Source: Flagellimonas marinaquae (GTDB lineage: Bacteria; Bacteroidota; Bacteroidia; Flavobacteriales; Flavobacteriaceae). Taken from it: a DNA stretch of 64,000 nucleotides. The translations under genes and the position numbers were made by a program. The notes beneath the pieces are model-generated. The model made no database searches and had not been told where the DNA came from. It worked only from the letters and a program-made list of their open reading frames with translations. Location: assembly GCF_023716465.1 (NCBI RefSeq), contig NZ_CP092415.1, positions 2,147,501 through 2,211,500 on the forward strand, in the 5' to 3' direction. Each line of letters begins with the position of its first letter. Within the stretch, counting starts at the first letter, position 1. Below, piece after piece: positions 19,286-27,887 of this stretch.

Positions 19286-19636
19286 ATGAAATCATTTGGA
19301 TCAAGTAAGGAATTCATTTTTGGGGATGAAATGGAATGGGAAACCGTAGGTGAGGGGGTGAAAAGAAAAATAATGGCTTACGATGACAAAATTATGCTCG
19401 TAAATGTACAGTTTGACGAGGGGGGTGTCGGGCCCATGCACGACCATTATCATTCACAGACTACTTATGTGGTAAGTGGTGAATTTGAACTTACTATAGG
19501 CAAAGAGACTAAATTAATGAAGGCTGGAGATGCCTTTTATATTCCGCCCCATGTGAGTCACGGAGCTATTTGTAAAAAAGCAGGTGTTCTTATTGATGTA
19601 TTTAGTCCAATCAGGGAAGACTTTATGGAGAAATAG
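19286..19636 (+). CDS. kdgF: KdgF, cupin that linearises unsaturated monouronates
   Basis: A 116-residue single-domain cupin. The metal ligands sit in MHDHYHSQTTYVVSGEFE (motif 1) and FYIPPHVSHG (motif 2). KdgF converts the cyclic 4,5-unsaturated monouronate made by PL17 to the open keto form (DEH), a step that can otherwise occur slowly without enzyme. It has no signal peptide, so cytoplasmic. Third gene of the lyase operon, 13 bp after PL17. Confidence 0.88.
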   Translation: MKSFGSSKEFIFGDEMEWETVGEGVKRKIMAYDDKIMLVNVQFDEGGVGPMHDHYHSQTTYVVSGEFELTIGKETKLMKAGDAFYIPPHVSHGAICKKAGVLIDVFSPIREDFMEK

Positions 19637-19731
19637 TCAAAAATTGGCAGCATAAAATAAGGTAAAGACATTTTTGAACCCCTTAAAATAGGATATCAAC
19701 AAAAACTTTAACACTTTTTTCCTACAATAAC

Positions 19732-19797
19732 TTTCATTTAACATTTTTATCACATATATTTGGTAAACCAATTTGGTAAACCAATTTGGTAAACCAA
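19732..19797 (+). promoter_or_regulatory. susC promoter with three-copy operator
   Basis: TATATTTG (19755-19762) is the -7 box; TTTC (19732-19735) at 19 bp spacing is a weak -33. TTGGTAAACCAA is repeated exactly three times at 19760-19771, 19773-19784 and 19786-19797, a strict 13-bp period. The first copy overlaps the -7 box exactly as in the lyase operon promoter. It is most likely bound by the GntR regulator encoded at 24810. Confidence 0.75.
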
Positions 19798-19830
19798 TTC
19801 AAAACAACAAAGACGATATGATTTGAATAA

Positions 19831-19864
19831 CAAAAAAAAGGATAGGTGCACGCCTATCCTTTTG
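19831..19864 (-). terminator. Hairpin in the susC leader, stronger as a minus-strand terminator
   Basis: Stem GGATAGG/CCTATCC (19840-19846 and 19853-19859), extendable by AAA/TTT. On the plus strand it is followed only by four T, but on the minus strand by eight. It may be a weak terminator or attenuator of the plus-strand transcript, or the end of an antisense RNA from the susC leader. Confidence 0.6.
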
Positions 19865-20051
19865 GAATATCACTTCTTAGGAGGGAAGTAATATGTAACA
19901 AATACACTTTTAGTGTACATGTAGAATTCAAAATTACTAAAATTCGATTGATTTTGACTTTTCATTTGCCTAAAGGTGGGATTGGACAACTATCATAGCC
20001 GCACACTATGAATGAATTTTTTTAAACTAATAATTCTAACTAGCTAAACAA

Positions 20052-23000
20052 ATGAAATTTAAGTTAAAACTATTGCTTGCAATAGTATGTTTATTCAACC
20101 TGCAGTTGTTTGCACAAGACGCTTACACGGTTTCCGGTACAGTGTTCGATGCCAACGACGTTCCGATCGCGGGTGCCAATGTATTGGTGGTAGGTACTAC
20201 CAATGGAACTCAAACAGATTTTGACGGGAATTATACCATAGAGGTGTCCCCTGGTGACGTCCTTAGATTTTCCTATATAGGTTTTGCGACTCAAAATATT
20301 ACCATTAATCAGAGCCAAACCCTAAATGTAGTACTGCAAGAGGATATGGCACTTTTGGATGAAGTAGTGATCGTGGGATACGGTACACGTAAAAAATCCC
20401 ATTTAACGGGTGCAGTGGCCAAAGTAGGAGGGGATGACGTCGCAGCAATCCAGGCAACGCGGGTAGACGATGCCTTGGCGGGAAAATTGCCCGGGGTACT
20501 GATCCAGAATCAAAATGGATCCCCTGGAGCTGACCCAAAAATTCAGATTAGGGCGGCATCGTCCATATCCGGTGATTCCAACCCATTGATCGTTGTTGAC
20601 GGTTATCCAATTTCTGGAAGCCTTGCTACGGTGAACCCAAACGATATTGAGAGTTTGGAGGTACTAAAAGATGCCGCATCTGCTGCCATATATGGATCTA
20701 GGGGGGCAAATGGGGTTATTTTGGTTACCACCAAAAAAGGTAGGTCCGGCAAAGCTAGCTTTAGCTACAATGCCTACACCAGTTTTTCCAGTAAATACCG
20801 TGATAACATAATGAAATCCGGACCCGAATGGGCTGCATACTCCAGAGAACAGATTGCAGCAGGGAATTGGGACCTTTCTCAAATAGACCCGGACTTTGTG
20901 GAGTTTAGGCTCAATGCCTACGAAAATTCGCCCGGAGCCATAAGCCCAGAGGATTGGCTTTTCCAGAGTGGCAGTATAATGAGTCACGATTTTAGCATGA
21001 GCGGTGGAACAGATGATGTAAACTACTTTGCTTCAATTGGTTATCAGAATACCGAGGGTATTATTATTACAGAAGGCTTCGAAAGATTGAATGCTAGGGT
21101 AAATGTGGATGCCAAGTTGGGCGAAAAGTTCAAAACAGGTATAAACTTTAACGGGTTTACTTCGCACAGAGATATCTTGGGCCATGACATGCGGGATTTA
21201 TTAAGATCTTATGGGGTGCACCCCGTATATCACACCGAAGAATCCATTGCGTTTGTTCAGGCCTTGGATGCAGAAGCACAGGCTTTGGGGCTGTCCCCAT
21301 TTGATGATGGTTTTAGAGGTTCTACCTATGAAGCCAGTAGCATTTATGATTTGGTTCCTGGCATGGCGGCGCAAGATTGGCATTATGGAAGGGCCAATAA
21401 TGGTATCGGAGGTTCGGGCGATGCTGGCCCAGCAGCAAAATTGGACAATACGGAACGATGGGAAAAAACCTTCTTTGGTAATGTAAGTTCGTATTTGCAA
21501 TACAATATATTGGATGGGCTCAACATAAAAACGGTTTTGGGGGGTGATCTGCGTGATACCCAGTTCTATGAGCATAGATTGTTGGGGTACGATTCTAGGG
21601 CAAGAACAAGTCAAACCTACATGGACCAGACCGATCTAAAAGTAACCACGGTATTGAGCGAAACTACCCTTAACTATTCTAAAGTAATCGGGAAACATGA
21701 TATATCGGCAGTGGCCGGTATCGAATTTCAAACGACAAGATTGGTAGGTACGGCCTTGGATGGTGCCAATGTCCCCGATACGGACATACAAAATTATAAC
21801 CTCTTTGAGCCAGCGGATATTACCGTTACCGAGCGCGATGAGAAGAGAGTACGGGAAAGTATATTTGGTAGGGTACAATATGCCTACGACAATAAGTATT
21901 TGTTTTCTGCGTCCTTAAGAAGGGATGGGGATTCGCGTTTCGGTGCGAACAACCGTTACGAAACCTTTCCGGCTCTTTCATTGGGTTGGAACGTCCACAA
22001 CGAGGCATTTTTGGCGGATAACGAAACACTTAGTCAGTTAAAATTGAGGTTCAGTACAGGTTCATTGGGAACAACTTCATTTTTGGGCTCTTACGACTCT
22101 CTGAGCCTATTGGACCCCAGTGCGACCATATTCGGAACAGGATATTTAATTCCATCCAACATCGCAAACCCAGATTTAACCTGGCAGACCAATACAGAGA
22201 CCAACTATGGTGTGGACCTAGGCTTTTTCAGCAATCGCTTAAGATTGGGCGTAGATTACTATACATCCGATATTGAGGATATTTTAATCAATCAAAGTGT
22301 TTCAGAAGTATATGGAACAACCTCCATCGTACTTAATTCTGGTGATGTTCGAAGTTCTGGTATGGAATTCGAGTTGAATGCCAATGTTATCAATAAAGAT
22401 AATTTTTCTTGGAGTTTCAACGCTAACCTATCCACAGTTGAAACAGAGATCAAGGAATTGGGCGGACTCGAAGAATTGCCACAGGCCATCTATGGTGTAA
22501 GTGGTAGAGGCCCTGTCTTTAGAAACTATGTTGGTGGCGAAATAGGAGAAATGTGGGGGCTGGAAACCACTGGGGAGGTAGAAATGATCTATCTGGAAGA
22601 CGGGACACGGCACCCAAATAACACCACGGGAGAATCCTATGTGGTAGATCAAAATGGCGATGGTGTGATCGATGCCACAAGAAGTGTTGAAGATGGTGGG
22701 GATTTGGTCAAAATTGGTCAAAATACGCCAGATTTTTACTGGGGTATGGCTCACAATTTTCGATATAAGAATTTTGATATGTCCATGCAGTTTCAAGGAT
22801 CACATGGAGCAGAGGTGTACAATATAGATCCTCTTTATTACGAATCGCAGTGGAGTGGCAGATTGGTGGATAGTTTTGATGCCAACAGTGATGGTATAGC
22901 CGACCACAATGGAGAATACTATATAGGAAACAGATACCAGACCGATGCCATGATACAGGATGCCTCATACATTGCATTGAGAAACCTGACAATTGGGTAT

Positions 23001-23225
23001 ACACTGGATCAAGATTTGATCAGTTCAATAGGTTTAAATTCTGTTAGACTTTATGCAGCGGCCACTAATTTATTGTACTTATGGGCAGATGACTATACCT
23101 CGTACAATCCAGAAGGTGTGCAGACATCGGGAAGCGATTATTTAGGGCCTACTACGTATGGATCCCAATTTGGTGCAGCTCCGGTTGTGAGAAGTTTTAC
23201 ACTAGGTTTAAATGTTAATTTCTAA
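20052..23225 (+). CDS. SusC-like TonB-dependent receptor for alginate oligosaccharides
   Basis: A 1057-residue outer-membrane transporter. A signal peptide ends at about residue 21 (LQLFAQ). Next come a carboxypeptidase-regulatory-like domain (VSGTVFDANDVPIAGANV), the EVVIVGYG TonB-box region, the plug with DAASAAIYGSRGANGVILVTTKKG, and a beta-barrel ending in FTLGLNVNF with a terminal aromatic residue. It imports oligoalginate with its SusD lipoprotein partner, encoded 10 bp downstream. The leader is long (about 280 bases from the predicted start), with a hairpin. Alginate as the ligand is inferred from the neighbouring lyases. Confidence 0.95.
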   Translation: MKFKLKLLLAIVCLFNLQLFAQDAYTVSGTVFDANDVPIAGANVLVVGTTNGTQTDFDGNYTIEVSPGDVLRFSYIGFATQNITINQSQTLNVVLQEDMALLDEVVIVGYGTRKKSHLTGAVAKVGGDDVAAIQATRVDDALAGKLPGVLIQNQNGSPGADPKIQIRAASSISGDSNPLIVVDGYPISGSLATVNPNDIESLEVLKDAASAAIYGSRGANGVILVTTKKGRSGKASFSYNAYTSFSSKYRDNIMKSGPEWAAYSREQIAAGNWDLSQIDPDFVEFRLNAYENSPGAISPEDWLFQSGSIMSHDFSMSGGTDDVNYFASIGYQNTEGIIITEGFERLNARVNVDAKLGEKFKTGINFNGFTSHRDILGHDMRDLLRSYGVHPVYHTEESIAFVQALDAEAQALGLSPFDDGFRGSTYEASSIYDLVPGMAAQDWHYGRANNGIGGSGDAGPAAKLDNTERWEKTFFGNVSSYLQYNILDGLNIKTVLGGDLRDTQFYEHRLLGYDSRARTSQTYMDQTDLKVTTVLSETTLNYSKVIGKHDISAVAGIEFQTTRLVGTALDGANVPDTDIQNYNLFEPADITVTERDEKRVRESIFGRVQYAYDNKYLFSASLRRDGDSRFGANNRYETFPALSLGWNVHNEAFLADNETLSQLKLRFSTGSLGTTSFLGSYDSLSLLDPSATIFGTGYLIPSNIANPDLTWQTNTETNYGVDLGFFSNRLRLGVDYYTSDIEDILINQSVSEVYGTTSIVLNSGDVRSSGMEFELNANVINKDNFSWSFNANLSTVETEIKELGGLEELPQAIYGVSGRGPVFRNYVGGEIGEMWGLETTGEVEMIYLEDGTRHPNNTTGESYVVDQNGDGVIDATRSVEDGGDLVKIGQNTPDFYWGMAHNFRYKNFDMSMQFQGSHGAEVYNIDPLYYESQWSGRLVDSFDANSDGIADHNGEYYIGNRYQTDAMIQDASYIALRNLTIGYTLDQDLISSIGLNSVRLYAAATNLLYLWADDYTSYNPEGVQTSGSDYLGPTTYGSQFGAAPVVRSFTLGLNVNF

Positions 23226-23235
23226 AAAAAGAACT

Positions 23236-24576
23236 ATGAAATCTATATATAAATTATTGGGGCTGTTGTTACTGATAACAGCATGTGATAGTGATTTAGA
23301 TCAATTTCCGCCCAATATTGCAAGCTCAAACTCATTGACCAATTATGATGGGGTTTTAAATGCAGCTTATTACTATCAATTGGGATCTGTGACCCCAATG
23401 GCGGTTATGGGAGAATTTAGATCGGACAATGCATTTATGTTCGAACCTCCCTACACGGAATTTGATGAATACGATAACGGACTTACGGCCATGGAAGATC
23501 AATTTTTTGGACCGTTCTATACCGCAATGTACAAGTCGATACTGAGTGCAAACAATGTAATAGAAAACTCTACCGATGCTACATTGGTAGGTGAGGCAAA
23601 GTTCCTTAGGGCCCTGTCTTACTTTAAGTTGGTACAGGTATTTGGAGATGTTACCGTAAATCTTGAGGCAGATCCAAGTATAACGGACTCATCCATTTTG
23701 GTAAGACAACCGGCAGATGAAGTTTACAATAACGTAATTATACCCGATTTGCAAGATGCAATTGCAGCTCTAGATTCAGAAATAACGAACGGGAGAGCTT
23801 CCAAATATGCAGCACAAGGCCTTTTGGGAAAAGTTTATGTTACCAGAGGTGACTTTGCCAGTGCCGAAACACATTTGGCCGCCGTAGTAAACGGAGCTGC
23901 ATCGGCAGGAATAAGTCTAAAGGAAAACTTCAACGAAATTTTTGGTGCCGCCAATGAGGTCGAAAACCCGGAAATTATATACTCCACCCAAATATCAAGT
24001 TCAATAACCGACGAATATAACTTTGGTTCTGATTTTTGGAATTGGTTTGTTGGGGACGACTCAAAGTCCGATTTACCTGTAGACCAAGATTTGGTAGCTG
24101 CTTTCGATGAGAGCGATGCCAATGGTGGGGGCACCGATCTACGCAGGGCGGTAACCCTTAGCGAGGATGGATTGACCGCGGTCAAATTCCCAAAAGACGG
24201 AGGTCTAGGGGCAGAACATGATTGGATAGAGCTTAGATATGCCGATATTATTCTGATGTATGCCGAAACACTGAATGAAAATGGTAGTTCGGCCGAAGAT
24301 GTACTTGATTTGCTAGACCCCATAAGGACAAGAGCAGGGTTAAATCCATTAGATCATACTGTGTTGAATACCCAAGCTCTGGTTAGGCAGGCAATTTTAG
24401 ATGAAAGAAGATTGGAGTTGGCATTTGAGGGACAACGTTGGTTCGATTTGGTAAGAACAGGAACTGTCGATGCGGAAATGGGACAAACTATAAATAGTAA
24501 CTATCATGTTTTTCCGATCCCGGTATCGGAAATCCTGGCAACAGACGGTGTAATAACGCAAAATCCGGGGTATTGA
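23236..24576 (+). CDS. SusD-like glycan-binding lipoprotein
   Basis: A 446-residue surface lipoprotein counted from the ATG at 23236, which gives a typical signal and lipobox (LLLLITAC, Cys17). An in-frame ATG eight codons earlier lies within the end of susC. The TPR-rich SusD fold is recognised by AEAKFLRALSYFKLVQVFGDV, the RLELAFEGQRWFDLVRTG block and the C-terminal VFPIPVSEI. It caps the SusC channel and captures the glycan. Co-transcribed with susC. Confidence 0.95.
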   Translation: MKSIYKLLGLLLLITACDSDLDQFPPNIASSNSLTNYDGVLNAAYYYQLGSVTPMAVMGEFRSDNAFMFEPPYTEFDEYDNGLTAMEDQFFGPFYTAMYKSILSANNVIENSTDATLVGEAKFLRALSYFKLVQVFGDVTVNLEADPSITDSSILVRQPADEVYNNVIIPDLQDAIAALDSEITNGRASKYAAQGLLGKVYVTRGDFASAETHLAAVVNGAASAGISLKENFNEIFGAANEVENPEIIYSTQISSSITDEYNFGSDFWNWFVGDDSKSDLPVDQDLVAAFDESDANGGGTDLRRAVTLSEDGLTAVKFPKDGGLGAEHDWIELRYADIILMYAETLNENGSSAEDVLDLLDPIRTRAGLNPLDHTVLNTQALVRQAILDERRLELAFEGQRWFDLVRTGTVDAEMGQTINSNYHVFPIPVSEILATDGVITQNPGY

Positions 24577-24667
24577 TACATTGGGGCAAGTCAAAACATA
24601 TTGGCATGGTCCACATGGTAAAGTACATATATTGAGTTAGTTGGTTTAGTTATTTTTAGAAAGTTTA

Positions 24668-24697
24668 CTGGCCATGGGATTGGCCAGTGGACTTTTG
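24668..24697 (+). terminator. Probable terminator after susD
   Basis: A perfect 8-bp stem ACTGGCCA/TGGCCAGT (24668-24675 and 24682-24689) with a 6-base loop is followed by GGACTTTTGTT. The T-run is short and offset, so termination may be partial. It separates susCD from the regulator gene. Confidence 0.6.
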
Positions 24698-24763
24698 TTC
24701 TAAACATTAATTTTCACATTGTTGAGATGCATGAAAAAGCTATGCTGATTGGACTTTTTTTCA

Positions 24764-24793
24764 TAAATTTAACAAACCAATCTGGTTAACCAA
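24764..24793 (+). promoter_or_regulatory. Degenerate operator at the gntR promoter (autoregulation)
   Basis: TAAATTTA (24764-24771) sits where the other two alginate promoters have TATATTTG. It is followed by TTAACAAACCAA (24769-24780) and CTGGTTAACCAA (24782-24793), again with a 13-bp period. One half-site of the first copy is lost. Expected meaning: weaker binding, giving mild self-repression. Confidence 0.65.
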
Positions 24794-24809
24794 TTTTTAA
24801 ATCGAAGGC

Positions 24810-25517
24810 ATGAAGTTAGAAGTGCTCACCAAAGGTGAAAATACAGATGTGCAACAAGCAATAATTGCAGGTTTAAGGGACTATATCGAGTATAAAAACT
24901 TGGAACCAGGAGATAAGCTCCCTTCGGAGAGAATGCTTTCGGAGAAATTTGGTGTAAGCCGCAGCAATATAAGGGAAGCTATCCAAAGACTTGAATTTTA
25001 TGGCATTTTAAAATCAAGACCGCAAAGTGGAACCTTTATCGCCGATATAGGTAGGGTGGCCATGAAGGGTATGATAGATGATATCCTAAAGCTGGAAGAA
25101 CCAAGCTTTAAATCATTGGTGGAAACCCGAATTTTGTTGGAATTGAAGACGGTAAAATTGGCGTCGTTAAGAAGAACGGAAAAAGACTTGATCAACATGC
25201 GGGAGACCTTGGATGCCTATAAAGAGAAGGTCATGAATGGTCAGGATGCCGTCGAAGAGGATTTGCTTTTTCATTTGGCCATAGCCAAGGCCAGTAAGAA
25301 CAGTACAATGAATACGTTCATGTTGATAATTACACCTGAAATCATTACCAATTTTGAGAAGTACCATGTCTGCGATAAAAATCAATCAAAGATGGCGATC
25401 AAGGAGCACGAAGATATTTTTGAAGCAATAAAAGATCAAGATCCGCAGAGGGCAAGAGAAAAAATGAAGATACATTTCAAGGTTTTATATCAATATTGTT
25501 ACAATACATCAGACTGA
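24810..25517 (+). CDS. FadR-type GntR family regulator of alginate catabolism
   Basis: A 235-residue DNA-binding protein. Residues ~12-80 are the GntR winged helix (GDKLPSERMLSEKFGVSRSNIREAIQRLE), and ~95-225 the all-helical FCD effector domain, with metal/ligand positions in LLFHLAIAKAS and IKEHEDIFEAI. In Zobellia galactanivorans a GntR repressor of the alginate operon (AusR) is known and is relieved by a catabolic intermediate; this gene is its likely counterpart by position and type. Its own promoter has a weakened copy of the operator. It stands as a single gene between the susCD and catabolic operons. Confidence 0.88.
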   Translation: MKLEVLTKGENTDVQQAIIAGLRDYIEYKNLEPGDKLPSERMLSEKFGVSRSNIREAIQRLEFYGILKSRPQSGTFIADIGRVAMKGMIDDILKLEEPSFKSLVETRILLELKTVKLASLRRTEKDLINMRETLDAYKEKVMNGQDAVEEDLLFHLAIAKASKNSTMNTFMLIITPEIITNFEKYHVCDKNQSKMAIKEHEDIFEAIKDQDPQRAREKMKIHFKVLYQYCYNTSD

Positions 25518-25523
25518 ATATAA

Positions 25524-25733
25524 TGTAGCGTCAAGGATAAAAAGTGCACGATTTTGTCTTTGGTCGATCAATGGGAGGGAATTAAAATAGAACAAAGAAC
25601 ACTTTGGGTGTCAAATATGCACTTCAATTGCAAACAGGGGCATTATTATCCTGATCGCCCAGAGCTCAAAGTACACCAAATGGAAACTTCAAAAGGTTTT
25701 CAAAGATGGTTCTATGTGCCCTCGCTCCCGTAA
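25524..25733 (+). other. Unassigned open stretch between gntR and the permease gene
   Basis: A reading frame stays open for 69 codons and ends with TAA at 25731-25733. Its only ATG starts are internal (about 38 residues, from MHFNCKQGHYYPDR). I recognise no family. It could be a gene remnant or chance. No TAnnTTTG promoter for the following catabolic operon was found here either. Confidence 0.25.
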
Positions 25734-25750
25734 CCAATAAATACAAAAGA

Positions 25751-27061
25751 ATGAAAATTAAAGGCTTAAGGTGGTGGGTAATTGCTTTGATCGCACTTGC
25801 AACGGTCATAAATTATATTGATAGACAGTCGATTACAGTATTGTGGCCGCAAATTGCCGAGGAGCTATATCCCGATAAATCAGGAGATGAGCGCAAGGAA
25901 ATCTATTCATGGATTTCAATAATCTTTGTGTTCAGCTATGCATTCGGACAAGCCATTTTTGGTAAAATATTCGACTGGATAGGTACCCGATTGGGGTTTG
26001 CCCTGTCCATTGGGGTTTGGTCCATTGCCACTGCCCTACATGCAATTTCAAAAGGGTTTTTGAGCTTCGCTGTTTTTCGTTCAATTCTCGGTGTGGCCGA
26101 AGCAGGTAACTGGCCTGGCGCGGCCAAGGGAAACGCGGAATGGTTTCCAACAAAGGAAAGAGCATTTGCGCAAGGGCTTTTTAATTCCGGGGCCGCAGTT
26201 GGTGGAATTATCGCAATTCCGGTAATAGCATATTTGACAATCTATTTTAGTTGGCAATCCATCTTTGTTTTAGTGGGATTAACAGGATTGTTGTGGCTAA
26301 TTCCATGGATGATTATTGTTAAGGCACCTCCAAAGTACCATTCTTGGATAACTGATGAGGAAAAAAAATATATCCTCGATGGGCAAAAACACCAAGAACA
26401 GGACAAAGAGGGGAACTTAGTTGAACAAGAAGCCTATAATCCGGATACCAAAGAACTTTTGTCACGAAAGCAAAGTTGGGGGGTAATTGTAGCTTCCGCT
26501 GCCATTGACCCGATTTGGTGGCTATTTGTTTTCTGGATTCCAATTTACCTTTTTGAAGTATATGGAATGGATGTAAAAGCTATCGGTATTTACGGATGGG
26601 TGCCCTATGTAGGTGCAATGTTGGGTGCATGGTTCGGGGGATTATTGGCGCAAAGTTTCCTGAAAAAAGGATGGACCGTAAACAAAACACGAAAAACGGT
26701 AATAACCATAGGATGTTTGATCATGTTGCCCTCTTTGTTGGCCATGGCCAATCCGGGAGCACCGGTAATGGCAGTTATCATTATGGCAATTATACTTTTT
26801 GGTTTCCAAACTGCCATTGGTAATGTACAAACACTGCCTAGTGATTTCTTTAGTGGTAAAACAGTAGGAACCTTGTCCGGTTTTTCTGGAATGGCGGCAA
26901 AATTGGCTGCTGTAGGATTGACCTATTTGGTGCCGATCCTAACCAAGGGAGGAAATTATACACCTGCTTTCATTATTGGAGCAGTATTGGCAATTCTTGC
27001 CTTGATAAGTGTATGGGTGCTCTGTGGAAAAATTGAACCGTTGAAGGCAAAAATTCAATAA
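25751..27061 (+). CDS. MFS permease, probable uronate (DEH) importer
   Basis: A 436-residue inner-membrane protein of the anion:cation symporter (ExuT/hexuronate) branch of MFS. Signs are RWWVIALIALATVINYIDRQSITVLWPQIAEEL in helix 1, GKIFDWIGTRLG in loop 2-3, and LGVAEAGNWPGAAKGNAEWFPTKERAFAQGLFNSGAAVGGI over helices 4-5. The ATG at 25751 is preferred to one 15 codons upstream because it begins just before helix 1. It heads the catabolic operon and most likely moves unsaturated monouronate into the cytoplasm. Confidence 0.88.
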   Translation: MKIKGLRWWVIALIALATVINYIDRQSITVLWPQIAEELYPDKSGDERKEIYSWISIIFVFSYAFGQAIFGKIFDWIGTRLGFALSIGVWSIATALHAISKGFLSFAVFRSILGVAEAGNWPGAAKGNAEWFPTKERAFAQGLFNSGAAVGGIIAIPVIAYLTIYFSWQSIFVLVGLTGLLWLIPWMIIVKAPPKYHSWITDEEKKYILDGQKHQEQDKEGNLVEQEAYNPDTKELLSRKQSWGVIVASAAIDPIWWLFVFWIPIYLFEVYGMDVKAIGIYGWVPYVGAMLGAWFGGLLAQSFLKKGWTVNKTRKTVITIGCLIMLPSLLAMANPGAPVMAVIIMAIILFGFQTAIGNVQTLPSDFFSGKTVGTLSGFSGMAAKLAAVGLTYLVPILTKGGNYTPAFIIGAVLAILALISVWVLCGKIEPLKAKIQ

Positions 27062-27098
27062 GAAAATTTAAAAACATAATAACTATAATAACTTAGTA

Positions 27099-27863
27099 AT
27101 GAGTAATTCTAAAGAGAAAATAGCATTGATTACCGGCGCAACCGGAGGTATTGGGTTCGCAGTGGCCAAAAGACTTGGAAAAGATGGTTTTACGGTTATT
27201 TTGAACGGTATCGAGGATGAAGCCGGAGCCAATAGGGTCAAAGAACTGGAAGCAGAGGGCATAACCGCCGAGTATTATGGGTTTGATGTGACGGATGAGG
27301 AAGCCGTAAACACCAATATCCAAAAAATCGGGGATAAATATGGAAAAATCGATGCGCTGATCAACAATGCAGGAGGTCTTGGAGGAAGGTCGAGATTCGA
27401 AGAAATGACCACAGAATTCTACAGATTCGTTATGGCTTTGAATTTGGACTCTACATTTTTCGCTTCAAGAGCCGCTATACCTTATCTTAAAAAAGGAGAT
27501 AGTCCAACAATTATAAATTATACTTCAATCGCAGGTTGGAACGCAGGTGGTCCAGGAGCTGGTATTTATGGAACATCAAAGGCAGGTGTACACGCCATAA
27601 CAAGAGCATTGGCAAAAGACCTTGCTGAATATGGAATTAGAGTAAACGCAGTATCACCAGGTACCATAGATACCCCTTTTCATACACAAATCAAATCCAC
27701 TAAACCAGAAGTGTTCGCATCTTGGAAGAACAATATTCTTTTAGGACGATTGGGGCAGCCCGAAGACGTTGCATCGGTAGTTTCATTTTTAGTGAGTGAA
27801 GATGCCGCCTTCTTAACTGCAGAAACCATTCAAGTAGGTGGTGGTCAAGGATTGGGAATCTAA
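27099..27863 (+). CDS. Short-chain dehydrogenase/reductase (first of two in the alginate operon)
   Basis: A 254-residue classical SDR with the cofactor motif TGATGGIG, the NNAG motif (INNAGG), catalytic Ser in NYTSIAG and YxxxK in IYGTSK. After the first beta-alpha unit it has LNGIEDEAG, without an obvious NADP-binding Arg pair, so NADH is possible. The reaction expected in this pathway is DEH to KDG. Which of the two adjacent SDRs does it cannot be told from sequence. Lies 37 bp after the permease. Confidence 0.88.
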   Translation: MSNSKEKIALITGATGGIGFAVAKRLGKDGFTVILNGIEDEAGANRVKELEAEGITAEYYGFDVTDEEAVNTNIQKIGDKYGKIDALINNAGGLGGRSRFEEMTTEFYRFVMALNLDSTFFASRAAIPYLKKGDSPTIINYTSIAGWNAGGPGAGIYGTSKAGVHAITRALAKDLAEYGIRVNAVSPGTIDTPFHTQIKSTKPEVFASWKNNILLGRLGQPEDVASVVSFLVSEDAAFLTAETIQVGGGQGLGI

Positions 27864-27887
27864 AATTCAAAAAAAACAAAACAAAGT

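Noticed and set aside
19840..19859. Reading the susC leader hairpin as another NO-type palindrome (AAAGGAT...ATCCTTT)
   Set aside because: The arms match by chance but are 12 bases apart instead of 6, and the sequence is a better hairpin terminator.
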